DNA from: Sphagnum compactum
Taxonomy: Eukaryota > Bryophyta > Sphagnopsida > Sphagnales
Length of the DNA stretch: 64,000 nt
NCBI GenBank assembly: GCA_965153455.1
Contig: OZ234495.1
Location: 1,240,001 to 1,304,000, forward strand
Direction: 5' to 3'
In this document: positions 24,384 through 37,330 of the stretch, piece after piece
Numbering within the stretch: the stretch's first letter is position 1
Layout: each line of letters opens with the position of its first letter
Made by a program: the position numbers and the translations under genes
Notes under the pieces: model-generated
The model's input: only the letters and a program-made list of their open reading frames with translations
What the model was told of the DNA's origin: nothing
Databases searched by the model: none

Positions 24384-26600
24384 TCCGTTAGATGATGCCA
24401 CAAGAGAGTAAATAAGTCACGGTATTTTTGTGTTCCAAACACATGTGTAGTGTGAAATTCAGTAGTAAATGGGCTTCCCCTTTTTTCCTCTCTTTTTTGT
24501 TCTTTCTTTCTTGACACCCACATTTTGTTTATAGAGAGAGAGAGAGAGAAACCCACATTTTTCACACATTGTTTGTTTTGGGGGAAAAAGAAGAGATAGA
24601 TAAAAACCACTATACTTTTTTGTGTACTTTTGAAAATGTTTATTTTTCGTCATGTGGCAAAATAGGGTGAACCCTAAATCAAGTTCCCAATTTGTGTAAA
24701 CAAGTTAACCCTATTATGTGTGAATGTTATTCTCCTATTAACGAAGGTAGTGTGTTTGTATGGTCACGTTGAGGTCACCCAAACCATCCACTCCTAACTC
24801 GATTTTGTAATGTTTAGACTTGTAATGTTGCATTTTATTATTTTAAATACGACGATTTATAATGGTTGTTACAATGCGTGTTCAATGACACAAGCCACAT
24901 TAGTGTGAGCAACTCTTAATGGTGTAATAGTTCTTAGCCTTGGGAGGGGGGGAGGACTACGGTGGGGGAATTGTTTGGGAATATCATTTAAATTATTGCA
25001 TACTACGAACCTACATGCACATACCCAACACCTTTGGTGCACTCAACCACGTGTAAGCAACAACGAAATAGACCACATGATAAATAGAGATGGAAAGATA
25101 TGCACATTCCATGTGCCTCGATCCTCTTATACTTTTGCTTTTCATAACAAGTTTAAGATTCTTGTTAACAACAAATGCACACTTGAATATTTCTAGCTTA
25201 GCAATTCAACACACTCGTGATGCATTGGGATACACTAAAGTTATCCATAAAGTCATGAAAATCATATTGTAAGTCTATCTAGTTTATACACAAATGATTC
25301 ATCACTAATGGAATGCACAAGAAGAGGGTAAACTCTTTGTGGATTGGGATATATTAAAGTTATCCGTAAAGTCATGAACCCTAAACCTTGAGCCCTAACA
25401 CCACGTGTGAATGCACCTTTACAACACCAAAATACCAACACAAGTGCAATTAAATGCAGTTCCCTATTTTTGTTTTAAGAAGCAAAAATCCCTCTCGTTC
25501 ATAACATAAAGGAAAATGGGAAAATACCCATATACATGGCAAGGTCCACCATGGCATCAAGGCAAGAGTTCGATATTTACGAGTTATTTAGATCCTTTTT
25601 AATCCAAATTACAAATTATATATGTAGTTGAAAAATAACCATTTCAATGCTTTAATGCTTGTAAGCACAATTAATGTGATTTCTAAATTTTTAAAATGCA
25701 ATGGGGAAACTATTAGTATATTTATGACAAAGCGCAATTTGGTGTAATTTATAAAATACTTGCACTTCAAAAAGTTCCCTAAAATATATGCAACAAAACC
25801 AAAGTTATAATAAAATTAAACTTGTAACAATGTAGCTTTTTAAGGCATCAAGAAATAAAAAACCCCCAAGAAAAAAAAAAAAACCCAAGAAAAAAAGTTT
25901 TTGGTGTTGTTTCTAAGAGTTATGCATGTGCAACAAATTAGCACACAAAATGAAAAGATTGGGGGATATAATTTATTTTAGCAATTATGGCACACAAGTA
26001 AACTCCAAATATCTAATGAAAAAATCCATAAATCTGAAAAAATAAATAAATAAATAAATAAACAGATGATATTTTATTTTATTTTATTTTGGGCCAACTT
26101 GGTGTGACAATAAACAAAAAGGAATTCAGTTCAATTGAAAATAAAATTTAAAACTCTAATATGATCAAATTGTGTTAATTGATTAAAATAATTAATTGGG
26201 CCAATGGTTGCAAAATTCGAGTTGCAATTGTTTTTTCTCCTTGAAATCTATTTGAATTGCCCTCAAAAAAAAAATCGCCAAATTTTGCGATATCGAAAAA
26301 TATATAATTAAAAAATAATAAATAATAAAAAAACTGCTGGGAATTTGGTTCCTGGTCCGGTTCTTTAAATTTCCCGATTCCGGTTCTTACGAAACCGGAC
26401 CGGTTCTTAGTTCTTACTAGGTAGACCCTAGGTACCGAAAGGTTTACCAAGGGTACCTAGTTACGAAATTCCCCAATTTTTGAAATTGGAGGGGGGGGGG
26501 GGTGGCAGGGGGGCCAGATTTTGTGGCATCCGCCAATCAGAATCCTCCCATTTGGTTACACGGTTATCAAGACTCTTACCATAGGTGGCAAAGTCGCAGG
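24384..26600. other. AT-rich spacer, no gene seen
   Basis: AT-rich DNA with (AAAT)n at about 26039-26062 and (ATTTT)n beside it, GA repeats at about 24533-24549, and a G12-13 run near 26490-26502. A short palindrome (CTAGGTACC ... GGTACCTAG) lies at about 26428-26461. No conserved frame. Confidence 0.5.
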
Positions 26601-27491
26601 TGGTGGGCACAGCTGAGGTGTTACATCCTTGCAACTCGGGCCGCCGCTGCGGCCCTGCATGTCTCTCTCTCTCTCTCTCTCTTAATGTCCCTCTCTCTTG
26701 CTCGCTCGCTCGCTCGCTCGCTCGTTCTCATCGCAGTTGGCGACGGCCGGCGTCGTTGTCGTCGTTTTCTCCTCGCAACAAGAATCGAGAGTTTCGTGGA
26801 GCAAAGAAGCAGTTGATTTGATTACCCATAAGCTTTAGAAGTATCTGCGCCCCTCAAGCTTGCAAAATTCTTTAGTCGACTCCTGACAAAAAAAACTAGC
26901 TGTGGTTTTTCCCTTTCGTTTGAAACTATCGACGTTTGCTTCATGAAAACACACACCCATTTTGCTTCTCTAGAGTTTTTCGTCTTCTGGAAAATAGCTT
27001 GTGAGGAGTTACAGTCGTCCTTTGGAGGATTCTTGTAGAAAATATCCCGTAAATTGGTTTCTGGCTATGGGTTTGATGCAGAAGGGAAAAAGAAACCTAG
27101 AGTAAAAATTCTTCTTCTTCTTCTTCTACTACGTCTGGGGATCATTGGGTGCTGCTGGAGTTGTGGGGTTGTGTGTGGGTTGGGGGGGGGAGAGGGGGGG
27201 CTATTAGGAGGAGGAGACTAGAGGGGAGGAGAGGAGAAGTGTATTGAGAGGGAATTCAGCTGGAGGGAGAAGGATGACAAGCAGAAGGATGCAGAGGGAG
27301 GCCGATCAAAATGGAGTCAAGAATTACTAAGCAAAACTGTTGATTTCTAGTCTGTCCTTTTGCTTGGGAGGAAAACTCTGGAGCTTGTCGGTAAGCTCAT
27401 GATCTAAACTAGTTGGTCGCATTCGAAAAGCAGCTGCCATACTGTTCTGCGGACCTTGAGAGGAAGACGAAGGGAGTAGTAGCATGCAGGG
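26601..27491 (+). promoter_or_regulatory. 5' region of the ACR gene with CT and GCTC microsatellites
   Basis: A CT repeat (about 26660-26682) is followed by (GCTC)n at about 26699-26724 and then a GC-richer segment, typical of a plant 5' UTR. CTT repeats (about 27112-27128) and G/A-rich sequence (27180-27300) follow before the start codon at 27492. The transcription start cannot be placed from sequence alone. A 5' UTR intron is possible. Confidence 0.5.
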
Positions 27492-29768
27492 ATGGTCAGA
27501 GACATGGGGGGGGCATTTGCAGCAGCAGTAGCAGGGAATGAGATTGTGAATGTGCGCAGAGGACATCACCAAGGTGATCCCAGTGAACTAACAATCAATT
27601 GCCCTGACAAAGTCGGGCTTGGTTGTGATTTTGCTCGAATTGTTTTCGAGTTTGGCCTTAGTGTTGTGAAAGGAGGTAAGCAAGCCAAGCCAAGCCAAGT
27701 TTTCTCTTTCCTGAAACACAACAAAAAAAAGTACATAGAAAATTCTACCATCGTAGAAAACTCCTTTTGTTCTTCTACATTTACACATGGGAAGAAGAAG
27801 AAGCTCACACTACAATTGGGAAAATATAGTGCTCGAATTCTTGGAGTTGTGCTTCCCCAGATGTAATGTGAACAAACCAACTAGTCTTTCACTGGAAGTA
27901 TTTGATACTGTGCACCAGAAGGAAGGTGATGCTTTTGTCAAGTGATGAACAATACTTCCATGTAATGCTTTCAGTTGACAATACCTCAGAAGAGAATGTC
28001 GGGATTGTATTTTTTTGTTGCAGATTTTTCAACAGATGGGAAGTGGTGTTTTGTAGTCTTGTGGGTAGTACCTAGAGTAAGGCGGCCAGTGCAGTGGTCT
28101 CTTTTGAAGAGACGAATAGAAGAGGTGTGCCCATCTATTGAAACACAGTTTGCGCCCCCTCTGATTCCACCTGTGTCATCCCGCAAAGTGTTGCTCCTTC
28201 AAGTTTGCTCGTCAGATCGCACCGGCCTTCTCAATGGTAGGTAGCCTTCCTTTGTTGATTGCAAAGGACCCATAGTTCCCTCCTCTCTTTGTGTCAGCAA
28301 GATCTGATTGTTGGCCAATTTGTTTGATTTTTGACAAACCATTTTCACCAGATGTTGTACAGAAGCTGTGGGAATTGGAGTTCACTATACACAAAGTAAA
28401 AGTGTCAACAAGGCCTGACAACAAAGCAATCAATCTTTTTTTTGTCACCGACAATCAGGATACTCGGGATAACCGGTATTGCTCCTCCTCCTCCATTCAC
28501 ACCAGGGGTTCAATTGCACCAGAAGAAGGGCTATGTCCTCCTCCCTCCCATTCCAGAGTGAGTGAGGTGCTGTATTTTCTTCTGATGGGTGTTGTCATGT
28601 TTATGACAGGAATAAGCTGCCATTGAAAAAAAGGGGTGAGCAAGTTGGAGACCAGCTCAAAGATTTGCTGGGGAGTTCTTTCTCGTACTCTGATCTCAGT
28701 GAAGCGAGTCCAGAAACAGCGGACCTGAGTTGTGCTCCTCTCGCACACACAGTGGCAAAGGACTTGTTTGCTGATGTCATTCCACCAACAGAGACTGAGA
28801 ATGACAGAAGTCAGGGTGGATCACACACCAGCCTAGGTGGAGAAGGCACCATGGTCACCATTGACAACTCCATCAGCCCTGTCCACAGTCTTCTTCAAGT
28901 GACTTGTAAAAGCCGTAAGGGTCTGGTGTATGATTGTCTGCGTACTCTCAAAGATGTAAACCTTCAGGTTGGTGTAGAATCTTTCCCTATACTGCCAAAC
29001 AAATTCATCTGGTTTGGACCTGATTCTAGTGCGGTTTCCAACCAATGCATATGATCTCCCTCAGTTGTACAGTCCTTTGTGAAACCTTCTTGTTGGCTTT
29101 TGAACGAACCAAGTCTGTTAGTTCTTTTTGTAGGAGTGTTGATATAGTACCTCTTCATGTTAAACAGGTGGCACATGGTCGTGTTGCAACACTCGAAAAC
29201 GGCAGCACTGAGATAAATATCTTCCTGTTGCGAACAGAAGGAAGGAAAATTACAGATGTGGAAAAGCAAAAGTTGTTATGTCGGTGCATGCATGCTGAGG
29301 TTCAGCATCCTCTTCGGGTTGTGGTTGTATCCCGAGGGCCAGACACTGAACTTCTTGTTGCTACTCCAATAGAACTTTGTGGAAGAGGTCGCCCGCGTGT
29401 TCTATATGATGTTACTCTTGCTCTTCGAGAGTTGAGTATCTGTATTTTCAAGGTCAAACCTCCTCTCTTGTTCTTGAATCGCAGCTCAATGGTCGAATCT
29501 TAGGAAAACACTCTTATGCTGTTGAACAAAGTCTATTTCATAGCTATTTCTGAATAATTTCAGGCTTATAACTCTTTTGAGAAGATAATGATGATGAATG
29601 GTGGACTGTAAATTTTTTGTACAGGCTGATATCGGGAGGCATATTGTGGCTGACCGACAATGGGAAATTTATCGCTTCTTGCTTATTGACAGACCAGACC
29701 TGTCTTTGACAAGTAGCCGGATCCGCAGCCTCATTGCAGAACGAGTCCGACGCATCCTCATGGGTTGA
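27492..29768 (+). CDS. ACT-domain-repeat protein, ACR9/ACR10 type (six exons)
   Basis: Plant ACR proteins are thought to sense or bind amino acids through tandem ACT domains; no enzymatic domain is present. Exons joined in phase: 27492-27675, 28024-28236, 28352-28475, 28610-28967, 29168-29452 and 29625-29768 (TGA), giving 435 residues. All introns are GT-AG. ACT-like segments lie at about 33-105 (NCPDKVGLGCDFARIVFEFG), 115-195 (SSDRTGLLNDVVQKLWELEF), 268-320 (QVTCKSRKGLVYDCLRTLKD) and 342-432 (SRGPDTELLVATPIELCGRG then VLYDVTLALREL). The last block is a hallmark of the ACR9/ACR10 subgroup. Length fits the family. The start follows CT/GCTC-rich leader sequence; Met5 is an alternative start. 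The join of exons 3 and 4 (28475/28610) is the least certain because the residues around it are variable. Confidence 0.93.
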
Positions 29769-31227
29769 AGAGAAGGACCTGGATTATTACTTCCCTGCAT
29801 CTTCAAGCTGCCATCAAGGCAGACAAGTAGGAATTAGAATGGATCTTAACTTTCATATAACTTAACAGTGTATAATTGTAAGACTATTGATAGATAATTT
29901 GGGAACTGTAGATTATTATTTCGAATTGCCAAATGTGATGAATAGGCTGGCCTTGACAAGGTCCTGATGTCCATAGGAAGCACAATTAGAGCTCAAGCTG
30001 TAATTTAAGTATGGCCTCATCGCCAAAACTCAAATGTCCAGCTGCCTCATTCATCTTGATTATGACTCACCCACTATGTTTTTCCTGTCTCTTTTTGCAA
30101 TAAGCTACTATGTCAATTGCACTATTTTCTGCTGCTGAAAAAAGCTTCTGCAGGATCTCTTATGATTGTTGTTTTCTTTATTCTTTTAAGTAAAGATGGT
30201 TGTTACAGTGTCTTTCTTCTCAAAGAAATTGAAGCAAAAAAATCTGATAGCATATTTTTGGGTGTGAAGCTGCAGAAACATGAAGATGACCTAAAACCCA
30301 AAGACGAAAAGGCACAGTCCAGAGCAGAAGTAGTGATCACCTCTGGCACCCCAGATAATGGAATCCTAATAACATGGCTTTGATCTTTATATTATTGTTA
30401 TTCCTGATCTCATCACAAGTCTCCTTGAGAAGCTTCATCTCCTCTTTGATATATTCATTGTCTGTAAAATCAGAGTAGTGGGAAAAGAGATTGAAAGCAT
30501 ATTGCCTACTGAAGATAATATCCATTGATTGTAGTATCAGCTTGAGTCATCAAGTCCTCGGGGGATTCCTTGGTTGTGGAAGAGCTCCAGAGGCTTGAGG
30601 ATTTCCACCAACAATACAAAACACAATTGTGTCGCACTCCAACAGCAGCCAAGGTCACTACAAATACTTGTTTCAAATCAAAAATGAAGACAATCAAAAT
30701 GAAGTATCCAACCATTCAGACTTTGCTATGCAAAAACTCATCAATGCCTCAACACCCCAAATCAACAGATTCTGGGGCATTTATTAAAATTGAATTCACA
30801 AGTGCAGTATCAAATTTTCATTACATGGAAAAAACTATAGCTCTATACAAGAGTAGCACCCATGGCTACTCATCCATCCAGTAAAAGTATCACCAGTCAT
30901 CTTTTAATACCCCACAGGATAATCACAGATTGTTGTTCTCATTCTGCTCCAAGGCTGCAAAGATTGTCAAAACCCTTTATCAGTGTGTACACCTCAAGTC
31001 TAACCGCAACTCTTACAATCTCCAGTTTTGTCTGAGTCATCCACTTCAATCTGAACTTGGGTGACTCTCTTGCTGACTGTGAAAGAAAAGAGGTTAAAGA
31101 AAAATGTGAGAACAATTCTGTTGAGAACATGAACCCATTGTAGTACCCTAATTCAAGAGTTTCTCAATAAGAAATAAGATATAGCTTAAAACACATTTGT
31201 GAGAAGAAGAGAGTTGATAAACAAGGA
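29769..31227. other. ACR 3' flank, no further gene assigned
   Basis: Balanced composition just after the ACR stop suggests 3' UTR, then spacer. On the minus strand, at about 31080-31000, an acceptor-like TTTCTTTCACAG is followed by a short open stretch that could be the last exon of the RPB10-like fragment to the right. It does not match the normal end of that protein. Confidence 0.4.
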
Positions 31228-31328
31228 ACTCACAGTTGTAATTCAAGAGTTTCTTGATGAGGTCCACGTGAGTCATCAGCATACGACAGCAGCAGTATGA
31301 TACCAGTGCTAAAGCATCCAGTGCATCT
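31228..31328 (-). pseudogene. isolated exon of RNA polymerase subunit RPB10/RPABC5
   Basis: RPB10 is a small zinc-binding subunit shared by RNA polymerases I, II and III. The minus-strand frame 31327-31235 reads [14 protein letters not shown] then [17 protein letters not shown], matching the C-terminal half of this highly conserved protein. The paired cysteines are kept. Differences from the usual plant sequence include CCRR to CCCR and IEKLL to IKKLL. A good donor, GTGAGT, follows at 31233-31228, and AG precedes the GAT at 31327. No N-terminal exon with the RCFTCGK zinc motif was found in the following few kb. The left end abuts a dispersed repeat (31321 onward). It is either a captured gene fragment or one exon of a gene with a long repeat-filled intron. 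Confidence 0.7.
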
Positions 31329-31690
31329 CTTCAGGCCATCGATATGTATGTAAACCATAAACCCTAAACCCTAAATATTCTCTCTCTCTCTCTCTCTCAT
31401 CTCTCCAGGCAATGCATACGTATATAAAACTTAAACCCTAAATCTTATATGTATTCTCTCTCTCTCTTCCCCTCTCTCTCTAGTGCATCTCTCCAGGCCA
31501 TACATATGTATATATACCTTAGACCCTAAATGTTCTCTCCCTCTCTACATTCTAGAGGCCATTAGCTGGAAACCTATTTGTCTTGGGTAAACATTGCACT
31601 CTAACTCGGTCAAATAAAATGAGAATACCACCCAAGCATTAAGGGTTTAGGGTTGAGAATACCCTAAACCCTAAACCCTACACTCAATAA
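31329..31690. repeat. CT-rich and telomere-like composite repeat
   Basis: Two to three units of roughly 80 bp pair GCATCTCTCCAGGCCAT-type sequence with ATGTATATAAA, a CCCTAAA-type tract and a CT microsatellite (31379-31399, 31455-31480). At 31642-31681 GGGTTTAGGG and CCCTAAACCCTAAACCC face each other around GAGAATA, making a telomere-motif hairpin. Related sequence occurs at 40010-40180. Confidence 0.75.
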
Positions 31691-32720
31691 GAGATTGTCT
31701 ATAGCATGGAAGAGCTCTTTGAATCTTTATAATGATGAATGAAAAACCAAAAATGATTCTAATTTTTTTAACATAATATGGACCAAAAGTTCAACAAGTA
31801 ATCATTGAAAGAGGGGTCTTTCATATTATGTATATATATGTATGTATGTATGTATAATCTGAACAAAACATCACCATATCAGTTCTACGGGAGGGTTGAA
31901 ATTTCAAATTTCACCAAAATTAGTAAAACCAATATAGTAACTATCTTATGTTGTATATTTTTCATGACTATTTATGGACAACATACAATGATATGTTCTA
32001 GAGTACCCGATGATCAATAAATAAACACCAAACATCAAGCACGTTGAAGATTTGTTTATGGTACATTGTTTATTTTCATGGCAAACCATTTTTTATTTTT
32101 TTGGAATTTTTTAATAGTAAGTTGATAAACTCACATGATGGCTTGCTGTAAAATCATATTGTAGAAAAAATTGACTTGTTACATGGTAGAAGATTTGATT
32201 ACAATTAAGATTAGTACTATATTATTACTTGGTTCCGCTATTTGAAAGTAGAATGGGCTAGGCCACTATTGTTGATTAAAATATTTCAAGCCAATACAAA
32301 AGGTTTTGGAAGAAACCAAAGAGAGGGTTGATATTATAGCAACCAAAAAAGGGGTTTATATTGTAGATAGTTGAAAACACCACTCTTGTGAAAGGTTGTT
32401 GTAATCAACATTTGGAGAAAGTGATTTTTGTGATACTAGTGGACAACAACATTCTATGTGCTTATTGATCCTAGGATTAAAGTGTTTTACAAAATAATTT
32501 TGTGGCACAATACATTGTTGCTCAATCACCTTAGTTGTTAATTTGTTTTATTGGTGGGGATCTTATCACATTCTTCAATGGAACGATTGAAACAAGGGTT
32601 GTTGCTACTTGACACCTTGAGGTTTTGGATTGCTTAGTTACATAGCCATGGCCAAGAGTAGTAAGGTATTTTGTGTGTCATGGTAGGTGCACACAACAGA
32701 ATTAAAGGAACACATGGTTT
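31691..32720. repeat. dispersed repeat, copy A
   Basis: This ~1-kb segment is related, with many differences, to 39225-39980. Shared landmarks are TTGTCTATAGCATGGAAGAG, AACATAATATGGACCAAAAG, GGTTTTGGAAGA and AAGTAGTAAGGTATTTTGTG, in the same order. No terminal repeats or coding domains are recognised, so the class is unknown. Confidence 0.8.
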
Positions 32721-33491
32721 CCTAATGTGCACAATGCATTATGATTGGATAGTAAGGTCTATTTTTTTGTTTTTATTAAAATCGCAGGGCATCGATAACA
32801 AGTTGGCAAGGCTATTGAAGCCCATGATTCCTCATGCTACTTCTAATTTTGTGTTTTGGGGTTTTGATGGGATGGACCCAAGTGGAGCTCTTATTATTTG
32901 CAAATTCATCAAGCTGAAGGAGCGGAATGTTACCACTTATAACATAAAGATATGCATCCAAAATATTTCTAGATAACTTGGGTTTGGAAGGTTCATTAGT
33001 GATTTGGATAGCAAACTTGTAGATCAAACAATTATAGTCCAAATCTACATATATAAAGATTTCATAATGAGGCTTTTGTAGGATATAATGTACCTATTGG
33101 TTTCGATTGAAATTTTTTGCTTGAAAAGATTATTGTTGAGTTTGGTTCATCTACTATATGGGTCCAAAAAATAATGTGAACTTATCTATATTTTCTTTCT
33201 AACAAGACAAAAATGGTCCCCATGTTATGGGCAAATGAAAAATAGAAAAAAATTTACTTCTCAATTTGATTCGAGATAAATAAATTGTTTTATCAAAATA
33301 ACAAAATAATAATAACTTTCTCTATGGTTGAACTATGACCAATGTGACAACTAAACATATTATCTTTGGTTTGCCAAAGGATGATGATGGATGTTCCTTT
33401 TTTGCACATTCCATAGAGTGGATGGGGTAAAAATAATGTAAGTGTTGCTAACACACTCGACTTCTTGTGATGTGGTGTGGGTTGACTAAGC

Positions 33492-33492
<1 letters not shown>

Positions 33493-33527
<35 letters not shown>
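33493..33527. repeat. (AC)n microsatellite
   Basis: A perfect AC repeat of about 17 units. The Val/Cys-rich minus-strand frame over it is a repeat product. Confidence 0.97.
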
Positions 33528-33528
<1 letters not shown>

Positions 33529-33699
33529 CTAATTGCCAAAGCTTAAGGTTTTAAAGTATACCACCCTTCTATCAGCACCGACCAATGATGTGCAAGCAAC
33601 ATTTGCATGCATCAAAAGCAAATCATTTCACAACTTTTTGTAGACAACGAATCAAGACACCATCAACACAATAAATGATGATGGTGAGATGTTGCCTTT

Positions 33700-36600
33700 A
33701 GTTTTTGAGACACTTGGCATTAGAGATTGGATGCACCTTTTGGAAGCATCCAATATGGACAAAACTTAGGTTTAACTAAGTTGAAAAAGGCATAAACAAT
33801 TTTATACATTATGCTAGAAAATGATTTTAAGGGGCTTGAAGAGGTTGCTAGTATTGTTGAACCTTCAAATGTTGTGCTCACCTTAACCAACCTTGTAAAT
33901 TTGGAAGAAGTAGAAATTTCTATTGGCAACACTTTGAATAATCATCCTTTATTATCCATTTTGCAAGTATCGAAGGTAGACAAGGTAACATGTAATGACT
34001 TCATAAAAATGGTTGCAATGTCACTGATGGATTTGGATACAATTGCATAAAGTTCAAGGAAAATTCCAACATCTTTAGAGCTATGGAATTTGATGTGTCC
34101 AATTCACAACATAAAATGTAATCACTCTGGAATATCAACCTTTTAACACCAATTTCAAAACACATGTGGTAATTTTGGGGCAATGTTTTAAGGAAATCAT
34201 GGCATGTAAAAAGATGGCAAAATAGGGGACTCTTTGAATCGAAATAATTGAAACATTTCAACCACATTCCCACTATCCATGTTCGATTAAAAGAAATGCA
34301 TGATTGGTGCAAGAATCGTGATCATGACCAAGCCAAATTTGTTCATAGAGAATAATCAAACTCGCGCCACAAGGACATACTATGGAACAATTATCAACCT
34401 TTTGTTATATGTGGTTGTATAGGGTGTGGATTAGCATTTGGCTACCATGAAATGGTTTAAGCACTATATCTAATACATTTTTAGCAATTTGAAATTTTTT
34501 CCTTAACACATGGTTTTCATCCTTGAATTCAAAATATTATATTTTTGAAACTTGGCTGTTTTCTATTGTTAAACCTAGGGTAGTAGTTTCCATCTCCTTC
34601 ATATTCATTAGAGAGACGATGGTATGGGTTGCAAAATAGTACCTCAAGGACCCTAAAACAAAACTCTTCCCAAATTTTGGGAATGCACAAGGTGTTAGGA
34701 AGATAGAAAAATTGATTAAACCAATGAGTTTCACAATAAACAACTTGAACACTTATATCTCAATCAACTATAAACGTTCAAAAATCAACATGAATGTTAT
34801 GCCCTTGAACTCTTTTACATTAGTTTCAAACAAGTAGTTTGGCTCAAAATCATCTAGGTTTGGAAGACATGAAAATTATAGTGCCAAAAAAACATTCCAT
34901 CGCAAAGGTGGTGGTACTACACCTAGAAGGGGTTGTGACCCCCAATTAGAAGGATAGGAAAGTGATGGAAACATTATAAGGGACCAAGCTATTTCAAATG
35001 GTTTTCTTATAAAAGTAAATTATTAAAATGGATAATGGGTTGAGGATTAATTAATGTGCAAATAATGATATGCATGACCAACATTAAATAGATGATGAAA
35101 ACATGAAGGATAATTTTGTAGAATCACATAAAAGTGAGGAGCATGATGTACTTGGCAAAAACCTATTGGTGCTCCAAAAAAGGTTAACAAGATATGTTAC
35201 TATTTTGTACATGAATAGAGCGATGGAGTTGATCAAACCGAATAAGATATGTAGTGAAACACTAAAACATTTTGGTATGAGTATGATGTTTTGTTACCTA
35301 GACATGCTGATTTTTACTGGAAATATATGAACATAATAAAAAAATGACGTTTACAAACTTGACAATATGTTTCAGAATTTTTCTTCAATAATTTTTTGTT
35401 GACTACATGTTGTTTTGTTTCACATAAGAAATTTCAAGAATATTTTGATCCTTTCACACAAGACAAATTCCATATGGATTTTAGTTTTAGGATTCCACAT
35501 GGTACAACCATAAATTTAAATTTGTTTTCAAACAATGCTTTGAAAAATAGTTTAAAACATGGCTCGAATTGCATTCCACTCTCTCTACTAAGGTTGAGGG
35601 AGGTGGTGTCAACAATGATGGATGCTTGGGTATAAGTTTGGGGCATGTTGAAGTTAGCTAAGTTCAATGTGTATCTAGACACCTCTTGCAATTGGGTTTT
35701 AAATCACACTTGGTGGATCCTAAAAATTACCCTCAAAAAATCAATTTTTCTTAAGCATATTGATAGGGATGACTAGAATAATGGGTCTATGCAAAATGAA
35801 CTTAGTTGGATCCTAAAGAAAATGTTTATCTCTGGGATTGACAAAATTGCCAACAATATCTACATTATTTGCATAAAACACATTAGATACCAAACTTGGA
35901 ATAGATTACAAGAAAAGGATTTCTTGCCTTGTATTAAAGGGGATACTTGGATCTCTATGGAACATATTACAAAATTAATTACAATAGAATTGGAAACAAT
36001 TCTCCTAAAAATACTACTTGTGTTTACATCTTTACCATTTTTAATGCCAATTTATAAGCTCCATACCAAGAGCTACACATGGCTCACCAATGTTCATGGG
36101 TCCATTTTTGCATTGACAACACATGTACTTACTTGTGTTCATATGAAACTCATGGTTATTTTCAAGGAATGGGTCAAGATTAAAATAAATGGGTATTAGA
36201 GATTTTTCAATATCAAAGTGTCTATATTTTGGATTGTAAAATCATATTATTGATTTTATTATTAACCCTCCTGAAAGGATAAATGATGTGTTTGAAGTAA
36301 ACATTACACAATATTGTGAAGATATTCCTATTGAAGGGAAGGATAATCTAATTTTTACAATGTATTTCATTAAAAATATTTTTTAATGATACCATTCACC
36401 TCACCCTAGATCATAACATCTTCTTCAGGTTAAAATTGACCTAGAGAAATGGGCAAAAAGGAAACATACCAACACCAAATGGGCAATGGCAATGCCTAAG
36501 AATGGTAATTGGATTGAATTTAATGCAAATCAACTTATTAAGGTCAATTTTTGGTTGATGTCCAATTGCCATGTTTCATCAAGGGATAAAGTTGGTCCAA

Positions 36601-37330
36601 AAACAATTTTTTTAGGATTCCCATGGGTTTTGCGTGTTCACCTTTGTGGTGTCATATTTATTTTATCTTTTATGAATGGCAATTCATTATGAGATTGGCG
36701 AACTTGGGTAGAACAAAAATTACGAGCATATTCATATATGCAACAAGATATGTGGATGATATTGTTGGATTAGGATCCAAACTTATTTTTGGACCCATGT
36801 AATCCCAAGATAGATGACAACCCTTTCTAGGTATATTCACTTAATATTGTGCAAGTTAAATTGTAAGTCATTAAATATGATGCCAACTATTTGAGTAGAG
36901 CCATTGAGGCCAATTTTATGAATATGCATATCCATATAGATTGAGAAAATAACTCAGTTCAGTTATGTAAATATGACAAAAGGAAAGAGCATCCATTTTC
37001 TTATGTTCAATTTATCAAATTTCATTCAAACAAACCCCTTATATAATTGTATAAGGTAAGCATTCCCTAATGCTTTATGATTTTATAGGTATCCAACAAT
37101 GTTGAAGATGCCTTTTCTGAAATCATGATTTTGATTTCAACTTTTTACAGTAGTAATTTCGATCCAATCCAACTTTTGCATACAATCCTCAAGTATATTA
37201 AAGACAACATCTTTCTATTGGTTATATTCAATATCAAACCATTGTGCAATAGACAACAAGGTATGTCTTTTCACATGCAATTTGTAAGGACAAAAGTTTA
37301 TTTTTTACAAATTACACATAGGACTTAATT
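33700..37330 (+). pseudogene. decayed plus-strand coding region of unknown family
   Basis: Consecutive coding-like stretches, all on the plus strand and often in shifting frames: 33811-34050, 35103-35330, 35396-35635, 35789-36199 (137 codons), 36486-36692 and 37125-37328. Between them one frame or another continues with isolated stops, for example ...FTMYFIKNIF then WAMAMPKNGNWIEFN around 36330-36520. Amino-acid use is protein-like, with Trp, Cys and Met spread evenly, unlike the AT-driven shadows around it. I recognise no transposase, RT, integrase or host domain. The most likely origin is an old transposable element or a large lost gene. Confidence 0.45.
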
